Shown: in pieces, positions 52,154-61,808 of the stretch
Numbering within the stretch: the stretch's first letter is position 1
Layout: each line of letters starts with the position of its first letter
From: Clostridium aquiflavi
Lineage (GTDB): Bacteria > Bacillota > Clostridia > Clostridiales > Clostridiaceae
Length of the DNA: 64,000 bases
Assembly (NCBI RefSeq): GCF_031344075.1
Contig: NZ_JAVJAN010000023.1
Span: 3,138-67,137, forward strand
Direction of reading: 5' to 3'
Made by a program: the position numbers and the translations under genes
Notes under the pieces: model-generated
Told to the model about the DNA's origin: nothing
Databases searched by the model: none
The model's input: the letters and a program-made list of their open reading frames with translations, nothing else

Positions 52154-53106
52154 TTTATTTTTTTAATATATTCTGCTGATTTTATTCCACAATTAATACC
52201 ATCTGTTTCTTCCATTATAAGAGCTAGCTTTCCATAAATTAAATTACCACAAGCAAAAATTCCTTCTTTAGAAGTCTCAAACTCTTTTGTTTCTGGAACA
52301 AATGTACTTTTATTAATATCTATTTTTAAATTTTGAGCAAGTTTATTTTCTGGTCTAAATCCAACTGATAAAATTAAAGAATCACATTCTATTTTAGAAG
52401 TTACATCTTCTTTTAAATTTAGTACTTTAATTTTATTTATTCTTTTATTACCGTAAATTTCTACAACTCTAGAATTTTCTATAATTTCTATGGAAAATCC
52501 ATCTATTAAGTTTTCAATTTCTTCATCTATTAATTCTTTGATTTCATCTTCAATTATTATTGCTTCTACACTGCCACCTTCAATTAAAATACGTCTAGCT
52601 ACTAAAAATCCCCATTTATTTTTAGCAATTATCACTGTTTTCTTGCCTGGAAGATACCCTTCTAAATTAATTAATCTATGTGCAGATCCTAAAGTAAATA
52701 TTCCTGTTAATCCATGAGTTGGAACCATAACACTTCCTGTATATACTTCTCTTGATCCAGTTGCTAGTATTATTGCTTTTGCATATACTTCTTTACTTCC
52801 TTCTATTGAATTAACATAAGTTATTTTTTTATCATCTACTATGTCTATAACATTTGTGTTAAGCTTAATATCTATATTAAATTTTTTTAATTTTTCTTCA
52901 ATAAAATATACATATTCAGGTCCAGTTACTTTTTCTCCTAAGAGTTTTTCACCAAATGCATTATGAATACATTGATTTAATATTCCTCCTAAGCTATGTT
53001 CTCTCTCAAATATTAATATATTTTTTATTCCATTTCTCGCTGCACCTAAAGCAGCAGTCATACCAGCTATTCCTCCACCAATTACAATTAAGTCATATTC
53101 TAACAT
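52150..53106 (-). CDS. FAD/NAD(P)-dependent oxidoreductase
   Basis: This 318-residue pyridine nucleotide-disulfide oxidoreductase-type flavoprotein has the N-terminal FAD Rossmann motif DLIVIGGGIAGMTAALGAA, GGILNQCIHNAFG, the ATG motif AIILATGSRE, an NAD-binding domain with altered glycine motif (KTVIIAKNKWGFLVARRIL), and the C-terminal FAD segment GIFACGNL. It resembles the flavoprotein that accompanies GlpA-type dehydrogenases, but those partners are absent. The longer frame starts before the GGAGG site; ATG 53106 is used. It is 30 bases downstream of the YedF-like gene, so an operon is likely. Confidence 0.85.
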   Translation of the reverse strand: MLEYDLIVIGGGIAGMTAALGAARNGIKNILIFEREHSLGGILNQCIHNAFGEKLLGEKVTGPEYVYFIEEKLKKFNIDIKLNTNVIDIVDDKKITYVNSIEGSKEVYAKAIILATGSREVYTGSVMVPTHGLTGIFTLGSAHRLINLEGYLPGKKTVIIAKNKWGFLVARRILIEGGSVEAIIIEDEIKELIDEEIENLIDGFSIEIIENSRVVEIYGNKRINKIKVLNLKEDVTSKIECDSLILSVGFRPENKLAQNLKIDINKSTFVPETKEFETSKEGIFACGNLIYGKLALIMEETDGINCGIKSAEYIKKIN

Positions 53107-53136
53107 TATATTTCCTCCAAATATACAAATCACATA

Positions 53137-53715
53137 TTATAATTTTACTAAGTTATTAGATTCATTTATTATATCTACTATATCAATCATATCGATAATT
53201 TCCGAAAAATTATTAGATATATTTAACTTATAATACTCTAAAGATTTATCATGTACAAATACACTTACACCTTCTTGATATAATAATTTTATATTTTCTA
53301 ACCATCCAGTATTCTCTGGTAATTCTTCAAACACTTTTACACCTTCATTTAAAAATATAATATTTTTAGGAAGTTTTATAGCATCACTTAATGCATTTAA
53401 ATAATCATTTAATAGAATTTTTCCTAATTTAGAATCTCCTGTTCCAAACTTATCTGATGTTATTAAAACTGAAAATACAGTTTCATCTATTGCCTCTAAA
53501 CATCCTCTTTTTTCTATAAATACCTGAACATTTTCATCATTTTCTTCTACATCTACATGATATCCTAAATTCATAGCAAAATTAACTATATTAGAATTAT
53601 CAGATTGTTTTTCTATAATAACTATTGCTTCACCTTCTCCTATAGAATTGAAATATTTTTTTACCATTCTTATAGTTTTAGGAAAAGACAAACCTCTGCA
53701 ATCTATTTCTTTCAT
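53137..53715 (-). CDS. yedF: YedF-like protein (TusA-like and DsrE-like domains)
   Basis: This 192-residue two-domain protein has an N-terminal TusA/SirA-like domain (1-75, KEIDCRGLSFPKTIRMVKK) and a C-terminal DsrE/DsrF-like domain (about 80-192, FSVLITSDKFGTGDSKLGKIL and IIFLNEGVKV). It matches the selenium-metabolism-associated YedF family. In TusA the active Cys lies in GLxCPxP; here that position is Phe11, though Cys6 remains. Sulfur transfer by the classic route is therefore unlikely. No selD, selA or selB gene is in the window. The ribosome site is GGGGGAG. Confidence 0.8.
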   Translation of the reverse strand: MKEIDCRGLSFPKTIRMVKKYFNSIGEGEAIVIIEKQSDNSNIVNFAMNLGYHVDVEENDENVQVFIEKRGCLEAIDETVFSVLITSDKFGTGDSKLGKILLNDYLNALSDAIKLPKNIIFLNEGVKVFEELPENTGWLENIKLLYQEGVSVFVHDKSLEYYKLNISNNFSEIIDMIDIVDIINESNNLVKL

Positions 53716-53791
53716 AAAATTTCTCCCCCTTAGTTTATATTAAGTATAAAATTAAGATAAGATAATTATATCATGTTTAATTTTATATGGG

Positions 53792-53819
53792 TTGTTTGAT
53801 TTATGTATTTATGTATAAT
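53792..53819 (+). promoter_or_regulatory. Probable promoter of the LtaS-family gene
   Basis: TTGTTT (53792-53797), 16 bases, TATAAT (53814-53819), 79 bases upstream of the ATG. Confidence 0.5.
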
Positions 53820-53898
53820 ATAAGATGTTAACTCTTTGATAATAATTATTGTATTAATTTTATCATTTTTTTATTAATTCGTAGATTGAGGTGAATTT

Positions 53899-55749
53899 AT
53901 GCATTCTTACAAAAATAAAATTATTAATGTACTTAATAAAAATACACTAAACCAATTAATATTATTTTTATTTCCATTAGTTGCTATAGTACTTAAATGT
54001 ATATTCTTTCAAGGATTCATTACAGGAATCAATCCTTATAGTTTTGATTATAATGTTGGTTATGAATATGCTAGACCATTCTTAAATTATTATCTAGCTT
54101 TCGTCTTAATATTCATAAGTTTTTCACTTTTATTTAAAGGAAAAGCAAGGATAGTATATATTTTCATAATAAACATTTTATTAACTGCAGTTATTGTCTT
54201 AGATGTTTGTTATTTCAGAGGATTTTTAACAGTTCCTTCTGTTCTTATTGCTACTCAAACAGCAAATTTAGATAATTTATCTGGTGCAATATATTCTATG
54301 TTTAGTCATTTAGACTTTATCTTTATAATAGATTTATTTGTACTAGGAATTTATGTTTACTTTACTAGAAAATATGTATCTGAAATAAATAAAAGAGCAA
54401 TTAAAACTTTCCTTGTAACTTTTATTATGCCAATATTATTTATAGCTTATGTTCCTTTTAATATACATATTCTAAATAATAAAGATGTTAAGGACGCTTA
54501 TTTATATGATAATTACGATCCAACAAATACAGCTAGATATTTTTCACCAATAGGATATCATGTATTTGACTTATATACTGTTTATCGTGATTCAAAACCA
54601 TATAAATTCACAGCTGAAGATGAAAATAATTTAAATAAATTATTTGAAATGAAAAATGAAAACTTACCTAACAATGATTATTTTGGTATATCTAAAGGTA
54701 AAAATTTAATTTACATTCAAGTTGAATCTTTAGAAAGCTTTGTTATAAACAAAAGTATTAATGGAAAAGAAATTACCCCTGTATTGAACAAATTAACATC
54801 TGATGGTTTCTATTTCCCTAATGTATTTGAACAAGTTAATGAAGGTACAAGCTCTGATAGTGACTTAATGGTTAATACATCTATGCTTCCATTAAGAAGA
54901 GGAAGTACTTTCTTTAGATATCCAAATGCTACTTACAACTCTTTACCTAATATATTAGAAGAAGAGGGATATAGTAATATTGCTATACATCCTGATAAAG
55001 GATCATTTTGGAATTATTCTGCTGGACTTAAAGGAATAGGATTTGATAAGTTTAATGATTACTATTCATTCAATGCAGATGAAACAATTGGAATGGGAAT
55101 AAGTGATGGAAGCTACTTTAAGCAAGTTGTTCCAATGTTAAAAGAACAATCTAATCCATTTTATGGTCTAACAGTAACATTAACAAGTCACGGCCCATTT
55201 GATATACCAAAAGATTATAGAGAATTAGGACTTGATCCTGAATTAGATGCTAGTGAATTAGGTGGATATTTTGAAAGTTTACACTATACAGATGCTCAAA
55301 TAGGTAACTTCTTAAAATTACTAGATAGTGAAGGATTATTAGAAAATAGTGTAATAGCTATTATGGGCGATCACACAGGAGTTCATAAATATTATAATAA
55401 TGGAATTGAAAAGTTATCTAATAAAGAAGATTGGTATTTAGATACTGGTAATCCTGTAGTTCCTCTTGTAATTTATGATACTTCTATAAAAACAGGTAAA
55501 ACTTTTGATTTATATGGTGGACAAATTGATGTTATGCCAACTTTACTTTATATGCTTGGCATCGATAAAGAAAAATATCAAGACACTGCTTTAGGAAGAA
55601 ATCTGCTAAATACAAATAAATCATTTTCAATCTTAACAGATGGTACAATAAAAGATCAAAACACCCTTTCTGATGAAGACAAAGAAACATACAAAAAAAT
55701 ATTAGATTTATCAGATAAAATGATAAGGGCAAATTACTTTAAAAAATAA
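53899..55749 (+). CDS. ltaS: LTA synthase family protein (sulfatase-type)
   Basis: LtaS-type enzymes polymerise glycerol phosphate from phosphatidylglycerol onto a glycolipid anchor. The 616-residue protein has five membrane helices in the first 190 residues, then an extracellular sulfatase-fold domain. It has IYIQVESLESFV (metal-ligand Glu276), the nucleophile NEGTSSDSD (Thr317), LTSHGPFDIP and IMGDHTGVHKYY (metal-ligand Asp-His). All key residues are present. The gene is monocistronic with its own terminator. A lipid glycosyltransferase that could make the anchor is at 21.9 kb. Alternative: a primase or phosphoglycerol transferase of the same family. Confidence 0.9.
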   Translation: MHSYKNKIINVLNKNTLNQLILFLFPLVAIVLKCIFFQGFITGINPYSFDYNVGYEYARPFLNYYLAFVLIFISFSLLFKGKARIVYIFIINILLTAVIVLDVCYFRGFLTVPSVLIATQTANLDNLSGAIYSMFSHLDFIFIIDLFVLGIYVYFTRKYVSEINKRAIKTFLVTFIMPILFIAYVPFNIHILNNKDVKDAYLYDNYDPTNTARYFSPIGYHVFDLYTVYRDSKPYKFTAEDENNLNKLFEMKNENLPNNDYFGISKGKNLIYIQVESLESFVINKSINGKEITPVLNKLTSDGFYFPNVFEQVNEGTSSDSDLMVNTSMLPLRRGSTFFRYPNATYNSLPNILEEEGYSNIAIHPDKGSFWNYSAGLKGIGFDKFNDYYSFNADETIGMGISDGSYFKQVVPMLKEQSNPFYGLTVTLTSHGPFDIPKDYRELGLDPELDASELGGYFESLHYTDAQIGNFLKLLDSEGLLENSVIAIMGDHTGVHKYYNNGIEKLSNKEDWYLDTGNPVVPLVIYDTSIKTGKTFDLYGGQIDVMPTLLYMLGIDKEKYQDTALGRNLLNTNKSFSILTDGTIKDQNTLSDEDKETYKKILDLSDKMIRANYFKK

Positions 55750-55806
55750 TACTCTATATAATTAGGCTATCTTTTTGACACCTATTCAAAACATAGCTAA
55801 ATAAAA

Positions 55807-55844
55807 AATAGAAGGACTACAAAATTAGTCCTTCTATTTTTTAT
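55807..55844 (+). terminator. Terminator after the LtaS-family gene
   Basis: AATAGAAGGACTA (55807-55819) is perfectly complementary to TAGTCCTTCTATT (55826-55838), followed by T residues. Confidence 0.88.
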
Positions 55845-55953
55845 GTCTATTCAATAAATCTACTATATTATTAATATCTTTTTAAATAAATGTTAATATT
55901 TTAGTATAATTGCGTAGTGGCATTGGAATTTACTTTATAAGACAATATATTAT

Positions 55954-57297
55954 TTATTTTCCTGCTATTGATAATTCCTTTATAACAACGCATGGTGAAC
56001 CTACGCTACTCATAGGGAATTTTAAATCACTTCCTATTTCCTCTACATCTTTAATTAGTGTAAAGAAGTTTCCTGCTACTGTAATTTGTTCTATTGGGAA
56101 TGTCTTCTTTCCATTTTCAATCATAAATCCCTTAGATGCTAAAGAAAAATCTCCAGTAACGGAGTTAGCACCAGAATGAAGGCCCGCAAATTCAGTTATT
56201 ATTACTCCGTTATTAACCTCTTTACATATGTCTTCAAAGTTTTTCTTTCCTGGTTTTATATAAAAATTTGTTGGACTAATCCCTACTATTGATGCATAAG
56301 ATGATTTAAATCCATTACCTGTAGATTTAACATTAGCCTTATGTGCTGTCTTTAAATTATATAATAATGTATTTAGTTTCCCATTAGTTATAACTTCTTT
56401 TTTATAAGTTGCAACACCTTCATCATCAAATGCCGTTGTTCCAAGTCCATCTTCAAGATGAGGATCATCTATTAACGTTACTTTATCTGAAGCTATAATT
56501 TCTCCTTCTTTACCTTTTAATAAAGATAGTCCTTTTTGTGCTTGTTCAGCATTAAAAATTCCTGAAAAAGTTCCAAGTAATGATACCATAGCTTCATTAT
56601 TTATAACCACTTTATATTTTCCTGATTCTATGCTTCTTCCACCAATTCTTGAAAGAGCCTCTTCTAGTCCATCTTTAGCTAATTTTTCTGGATTAATATC
56701 AGATTCTCCCTTTGCAATAACATATCCCATGCCATCATATTTTTCATTATTATCTTCAATTATTGGAACTACGTAAGCTGTTAAGTGATTTCTTGAAGTT
56801 GATAAATCCAAACCCTTTGAATTTAATATTCCATAACTAGATTTTCCATATCCTATTCCGCAGCCACCAAAATTAACGACTTTATCACATTGCTTTTTAC
56901 ATTCACTTTCCATTTCTAAAGCTAATTTTATAAGCTTATCAGGTTTTATATTATCCAATTCATCCTTATAACAATTGATTTCATTATACTGACTATCACC
57001 GTCATATATAAATTGAGTATCATCATTTTCTATAACTAAAGCTGCACTTTTAGCATTTTCTATAAGAGTATCTATAGAATTTTCATCTAATATCTCTGTA
57101 TATGAATATCCCATTTTATCATTTATTTTTCCTCTAAATGATAATCCAAATGAATTGTTTAATTTATATTTTTCAACGTCTCCATCATAAATATTTATAC
57201 TTAAACTTTCTGCATCAGAATAATATATTTCACATTCATCAAATCCTGATTTTTTAGCTTTACTCATTAATTTCTCTTTAAACAAATTAAATTCCAT
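55954..57297 (-). CDS. pmbA: TldE/PmbA-family metalloprotease-like subunit
   Basis: TldD and TldE form a heterodimer that degrades unfolded peptides and matures some peptide natural products. The 447-residue protein has the PmbA/TldE layout: an N-terminal domain with CEIYYSDAESLSINIYDGDVE and a C-terminal beta-rich domain with GLGTTAFDDEGVATYKKEVI and GLHSGANSVTGDFSLASKG. It lacks the HExxxH zinc site, which sits in its partner TldD. It starts three bases after the tldD stop, so the pair is one operon. Confidence 0.93.
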   Translation of the reverse strand: MEFNLFKEKLMSKAKKSGFDECEIYYSDAESLSINIYDGDVEKYKLNNSFGLSFRGKINDKMGYSYTEILDENSIDTLIENAKSAALVIENDDTQFIYDGDSQYNEINCYKDELDNIKPDKLIKLALEMESECKKQCDKVVNFGGCGIGYGKSSYGILNSKGLDLSTSRNHLTAYVVPIIEDNNEKYDGMGYVIAKGESDINPEKLAKDGLEEALSRIGGRSIESGKYKVVINNEAMVSLLGTFSGIFNAEQAQKGLSLLKGKEGEIIASDKVTLIDDPHLEDGLGTTAFDDEGVATYKKEVITNGKLNTLLYNLKTAHKANVKSTGNGFKSSYASIVGISPTNFYIKPGKKNFEDICKEVNNGVIITEFAGLHSGANSVTGDFSLASKGFMIENGKKTFPIEQITVAGNFFTLIKDVEEIGSDLKFPMSSVGSPCVVIKELSIAGK

Positions 57298-57300
57298 GTA

Positions 57301-58683
57301 CTATCTACCCCCAACTGTCATTTTCTTAACTCTAATCATAGGTTGACCTACATTAGTTGGAATACTTCCTGAAGAAGAACCACACATTCCTTGAGCTAAT
57401 TCTAAATTATTACCCACCATATCAATGTCCATAAGAACTTCGCTACCTTTTCCAATAAGACTTGCACCCCTTACTGGTTCCTTAATAACACCATTCTTAA
57501 CTAAATATCCTTCTTGTACAGCAAAGTTAAATTCTCCAGTTACAGGATTAACTGAGCCTCCGCCTAACTTCTTAGCATATAAACCATCTGAAATTGATTT
57601 AATTATCTCCTCTGGGTTATCTGTCCCATTTGCTATATACGTGTTAGTCATTCTTGAAGTTGGTTGATATTTATAACTCTGTCTTCTAGAACTACCAGTT
57701 GGTTTCATATTCATTCTTCTACCATTTAATTTATCAATCATATATCCTTTTAATATACCATTTTCAATTAAAATATTTTTTTGAGTTTTATTACCTTCAT
57801 CATCTATATTAAGTGATCCCCAAGCATTAGGTATTGTACCATCATCTATAGCTGTTACTTTAGTTGATGCTATTTGCTGTCCTAATTTATTAGCAAAAAC
57901 AGAATTACCTTTAGCAACAGAACTCGCTTCTAATGCATGACCACATGCCTCATGGAATATTACTCCACCAAATCCATTATCTATTGCAACAGCCATATTA
58001 CCTGCTGGACAATTTTTTGCATGAAGCATTGTATGAGCTATTCTTGCTGCTTCTTTTCCATGATATTCAGGATCTATATTTTCAAACATTTCAATTCCCA
58101 TATGTCTTCCTGGCCCCTCAAATCCTGTTTGATTCTCTGATCCTTTAGATGCTATAGCATTTATTCCAAGTCGTGTTCTTATTCTTTTGTCTTCTATATA
58201 TAATCCGTCACTATTAGCGATTAAAATATTTTGTTCCTTATCACCATAGCTTGTTATAACCTGTGAAATTTCACTATTATAATTTTTAGCACTATTATAA
58301 GCTAACTTTAAAATATCTATTTTTTTATTATAATTTACATCCTTAGGATAAAACATTATTGGATGTATTGTTTGTATCTTTTTCTCATTTATTATAATAT
58401 TCTTTTCCTTTTCATTTGCATTCCCTAAAGCTAATGCTGCTCTATAAGCTGTTTCTAATAAAGAATCTAAACTATTATTATTTGTATATGCATATACGCT
58501 CTTTAATCCTTTAAAAATTCTAATTCCAATACCATAGTTTCTTCCACCTATAGCATCCTCTACTTTTCCATCTATTAATGATATGGAATTATTTACAGAA
58601 TCATCTTCAAAAATTTCTGCAAAATCCCCCCCAGTTACTAAGCATCTTGCTAATACCTGTGATACAATGCTTTTTGTTAACAT
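57301..58683 (-). CDS. tldD: TldD-family zinc metalloprotease
   Basis: This is the catalytic partner of TldE. The 460-residue protein carries the zinc motif GGVIFHEACGHALEA (HExxxH), the conserved DDGTIPNAWGSLNIDDEG, RRQSYKYQPTSRMTNTYI and the C-terminal GMCGSSSGSIPTNVGQP. The ribosome site is GGGAGG. No RiPP precursor or toxin-antitoxin gene that would suggest a specific client is adjacent, so a housekeeping peptide-degradation role is assumed. Confidence 0.94.
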   Translation of the reverse strand: MLTKSIVSQVLARCLVTGGDFAEIFEDDSVNNSISLIDGKVEDAIGGRNYGIGIRIFKGLKSVYAYTNNNSLDSLLETAYRAALALGNANEKEKNIIINEKKIQTIHPIMFYPKDVNYNKKIDILKLAYNSAKNYNSEISQVITSYGDKEQNILIANSDGLYIEDKRIRTRLGINAIASKGSENQTGFEGPGRHMGIEMFENIDPEYHGKEAARIAHTMLHAKNCPAGNMAVAIDNGFGGVIFHEACGHALEASSVAKGNSVFANKLGQQIASTKVTAIDDGTIPNAWGSLNIDDEGNKTQKNILIENGILKGYMIDKLNGRRMNMKPTGSSRRQSYKYQPTSRMTNTYIANGTDNPEEIIKSISDGLYAKKLGGGSVNPVTGEFNFAVQEGYLVKNGVIKEPVRGASLIGKGSEVLMDIDMVGNNLELAQGMCGSSSGSIPTNVGQPMIRVKKMTVGGR

Positions 58684-58788
58684 ATAAATCCTCCCTCATA
58701 TTTTCAATCTTTTATATAATAAAACTTCTTATTACAATACAATTACTATAATAATTTAAACTATACTACTCTTATATTCTCATATTAT

Positions 58789-58818
58789 TTACTATAATAC
58801 TATGCCATATTATAGTAA
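58789..58818. repeat. Perfect 11-bp inverted repeat upstream of tldD
   Basis: TTACTATAATA (58789-58799) and TATTATAGTAA (58808-58818), with an eight-base loop. There is no T run on either strand, so an operator or other dyad is as likely as a terminator. Confidence 0.5.
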
Positions 58819-58895
58819 GTCTATCTTAATTTTAAATTTTACTTTAATAGTTTTTATATATAATTTATATATTATCTCATTTTAGCATTCCTAAG

Positions 58896-58948
58896 TTCAA
58901 TTACTCAGTCCACTTTGCTTATGCATATATCAACACATTACTAAAACA
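58896..58948. repeat. Dispersed intergenic repeat, copy B
   Basis: This 53-bp segment directly downstream of the lipoprotein gene is related to the segments at 39921-39972 and 50701-50775. Shared blocks are AATTACTC, GTCCACT, GCTTATG, CATATATCAACA and TAAAACA. Confidence 0.7.
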
Positions 58949-58952
58949 GATC

Positions 58953-60410
58953 CTAATTTAAAAATGGTTTTGCCCAAGTATCAACATAATCTCCTATGCA
59001 CCATTCAGCCATTATAATTTGATCATTTTTATCCATTTCTATTATATCAAGTGGAACATTGTTTATTTTTGAATTTTGAATTTCATCTATAAGCAAACCT
59101 TGTTCAGTTAAAATTAATGCTATTCTTTTGTTAGGAGATGTAAATGCATCTTTAATTCCTGGAAGTTCTCGCTTTAATGTTTTCCATGGAATTAAAAGAG
59201 AATCATAATTTACTAACTTCTTATTTTGTTTTAAATTTAAATTATAATCATATCCACTTCCCTCTAATCCATAAGCAGGTGATATTTTACCAATAACAGT
59301 CCATTTTCCATTTACTCTTTTAAGAGAAAAATTGCTGTAATTCATATATGGACTATATTTTTGTTTCTCTTCATTAGAAAAATTATTAACAATATTATCA
59401 TAAGCTTGGTTAAAAGCTTTATTAACATCAATAGTAAATATATCACTTATAACAATTGGTATATTAGACGTTATGTTATCTATTGGTAAAACCTCATATT
59501 TAGCATAATCACCATTGAAATTATTACCTTCATATACCTCTGTAGCCACATAATCATTACCAACAAAATTTATACTTATATATCTATTTTTATCTATACT
59601 TTCTAAATTTTTATTATCATTATTAATAAAATCTTTATTATTAATTGGCTTAGCATCAAAATATTCATAATAATAATCATTTTTATTTATAAATTTTTTA
59701 TTTATGTTCCAAATCCCATTCATACGAGGAACTATTAGACCTGATTTATCTCTTATAGGTTGTAATTCTCCATTTTTAAATGAAATATATAATGTCTTAT
59801 ACTCTTCTGTGTTATTTTCTTTATTTTTTGATTTTATGCCTAGATAAACTCCAACTGGATAATCATAATCATTAATTAATTTATTTTCTGCCTTATGTTC
59901 TTCATTTTTTGTATCATTTTCTACAACATCATTTATTTCATCAATAAAACTAACATTATACAATGCTCCATTGTAAAATATAAATCCATCTTTATCCGTA
60001 TTCTCTATAAATTCAAACATTATATTATTATTATTAAAAATTGATATAACTTCATAATTTTCTTTGTCTAGGTTAAGATCTCTTATACTATATTTTTCTT
60101 CATATGAAATAACATAATCATCTTTAACTAATTTTAATTTGTATGAAATATTTCTATACTCAACATTCTTTAGCTTTATATATTCATTACATATTTCAAT
60201 ATTTTCTCCTACAGAAAATTTTTTATTACTAATAGAATATATATCATTATCTAAAATTTTATAGTCATTTATTTGCCAAACGCCTTTAATACTTAAAGAT
60301 TTATTTTCTGGTGCTTTAATTTTATAAATTTTATTTTGTGCCACATCATTACACCCTATTATAAAAAAAGATATAAAAACAACTAAAAATATATTTATAA
60401 ATTTTTTCAT
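58953..60410 (-). CDS. Lipoprotein of unknown function in a two-component operon
   Basis: This 485-residue secreted lipoprotein has a signal peptide and the lipobox FFIIGC (Cys20). The mature part is Asn/Lys/Asp-rich with repeated beta-type segments such as KGVWQINDYK and NGIWNINKK, perhaps two similar halves. A Lys/Glu/Asn-rich low-complexity linker lies at about 170-185. The C-terminal half has IPIVISDIFTIDVNKAF and WTVIGKISPAYG. I know no named family. The ATG overlaps the kinase stop by four bases, so the lipoprotein is co-translated with the sensor and may be its ligand-binding or signalling partner. Confidence 0.75.
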   Translation of the reverse strand: MKKFINIFLVVFISFFIIGCNDVAQNKIYKIKAPENKSLSIKGVWQINDYKILDNDIYSISNKKFSVGENIEICNEYIKLKNVEYRNISYKLKLVKDDYVISYEEKYSIRDLNLDKENYEVISIFNNNNIMFEFIENTDKDGFIFYNGALYNVSFIDEINDVVENDTKNEEHKAENKLINDYDYPVGVYLGIKSKNKENNTEEYKTLYISFKNGELQPIRDKSGLIVPRMNGIWNINKKFINKNDYYYEYFDAKPINNKDFINNDNKNLESIDKNRYISINFVGNDYVATEVYEGNNFNGDYAKYEVLPIDNITSNIPIVISDIFTIDVNKAFNQAYDNIVNNFSNEEKQKYSPYMNYSNFSLKRVNGKWTVIGKISPAYGLEGSGYDYNLNLKQNKKLVNYDSLLIPWKTLKRELPGIKDAFTSPNKRIALILTEQGLLIDEIQNSKINNVPLDIIEMDKNDQIIMAEWCIGDYVDTWAKPFLN

Positions 60411-61804
60411 AAATCTGTCTCCCTTGTATTAGGAATTGATATAGTAACTCTAGTCATCTTCCCTTCTTCACTTACTATATCTAAATATCCATTGTGAAGA
60501 TTAACTATTTCTTCACAAATAGATAATCCTATTCCGTTTTGAGATTTTGAATTAGCACCCTTATAGAATTTCTCTTTTATTTTTGGTAAATCACTTTTAC
60601 TTATTCCACAACCATTATCTTCTACTATTATTTTTAAATCTTTTTCTCCTTGATTAAAAATAACACTAACATTCCCACTTTTATCTACAAACTTAAATGA
60701 ATTATCTATTAAATTTATTAGAACTTGCTTCATTCTATCTATATCTAAATAATATATTTTGTTATCTAAATTAGATAATACATTAAAGTTAATGCATTCT
60801 TTTAAAGCTCTAGGTATCATATAATTTTCTATATATTCTATTAATTCCATTATATTTACCTTTTCTCTCTTTAATTGCATTTTCCCATTTATAAGACGTG
60901 AAAAATCTAATAATTCTTCTACCATATTAGATAATCTATCTGTTTCTTTTTCTAATATATTAAAACCTAATTTAAATGTATCTTCATCAGTATTATTATC
61001 TTGAAGGGTTATTACCCAGCCTTTTATAGAAGTTAATGGCGTTCTTAATTCATGGGATACAGATGATATAAAATCATCTTTTAACTTTTCTCTTTTTATA
61101 ATTTCTTCTGCCATATAATCTAATGTATTGGCAAGTTGAGCAACTTCGCCTTCTCCACTTATATTATTTCTAACTTTTAAATTTCCATTAGCCATTTTTT
61201 GTGAAATATTAGTTAGCCTTTTTATTGGATTTATAATTTTATTTGATAAAATTAAACTAATAATTATTCCTAAAAGCAATACAAATATAGATATTAACAT
61301 AAAAAAGAAAAATATACATTTTAATTCATTATTAACCTCTTCTAAAGATATAACATATCTAATTATTCCTATCACTTCATTATCATTTAATAGTGGCTCT
61401 GAAACAGACATTACCTTATAATTGCTATAGCTTACATCACCAACATAGCTCCCACTTTCACCATTAATTGCTTTTTTAACATCAGGTTTTTCATGCAAAT
61501 TATTATCATAAACTCCTATTGAATCCATTAGTAAGTTTCCGTTTTCATCTAATATTTGAACCTCAGCATTACTTTTATTCCAAAATGAATCAACATTATC
61601 ATATATATTTTCAATCAAACTTGATTTATATAAGTATTTATTATAAAAATTAGTTGCTATTTCTATTTGATTTCTTAGTAAAGTTTCAGCATTATCATAA
61701 TAATATTTTTTTACAAATGTACCTAAAAGTACATTCATACATATAACAGTAAATAATATCAAAAATATAAAACTTCTAATTAGTGTATTTTTAATACTTT
61801 TCAT
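60407..61804 (-). CDS. Two-component sensor histidine kinase
   Basis: This 465-residue membrane kinase has TM1 (about 9-30), an extracellular Cache-like sensor domain (31-160), TM2 (about 163-187), HAMP (188-240), HisKA with the phospho-acceptor His251 in SSVSHELRTPLTSIKGW, and HATPase with N box LINLIDNSFKF, G1 VEDNGCGISK and G2 NGIGLSICEEIV. It is complete. The start lies four bases after the response regulator stop. The ligand is unknown; the co-encoded lipoprotein is the best lead. Confidence 0.93.
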   Translation of the reverse strand: MKSIKNTLIRSFIFLILFTVICMNVLLGTFVKKYYYDNAETLLRNQIEIATNFYNKYLYKSSLIENIYDNVDSFWNKSNAEVQILDENGNLLMDSIGVYDNNLHEKPDVKKAINGESGSYVGDVSYSNYKVMSVSEPLLNDNEVIGIIRYVISLEEVNNELKCIFFFFMLISIFVLLLGIIISLILSNKIINPIKRLTNISQKMANGNLKVRNNISGEGEVAQLANTLDYMAEEIIKREKLKDDFISSVSHELRTPLTSIKGWVITLQDNNTDEDTFKLGFNILEKETDRLSNMVEELLDFSRLINGKMQLKREKVNIMELIEYIENYMIPRALKECINFNVLSNLDNKIYYLDIDRMKQVLINLIDNSFKFVDKSGNVSVIFNQGEKDLKIIVEDNGCGISKSDLPKIKEKFYKGANSKSQNGIGLSICEEIVNLHNGYLDIVSEEGKMTRVTISIPNTRETDL

Positions 61805-61808
61805 TTTA

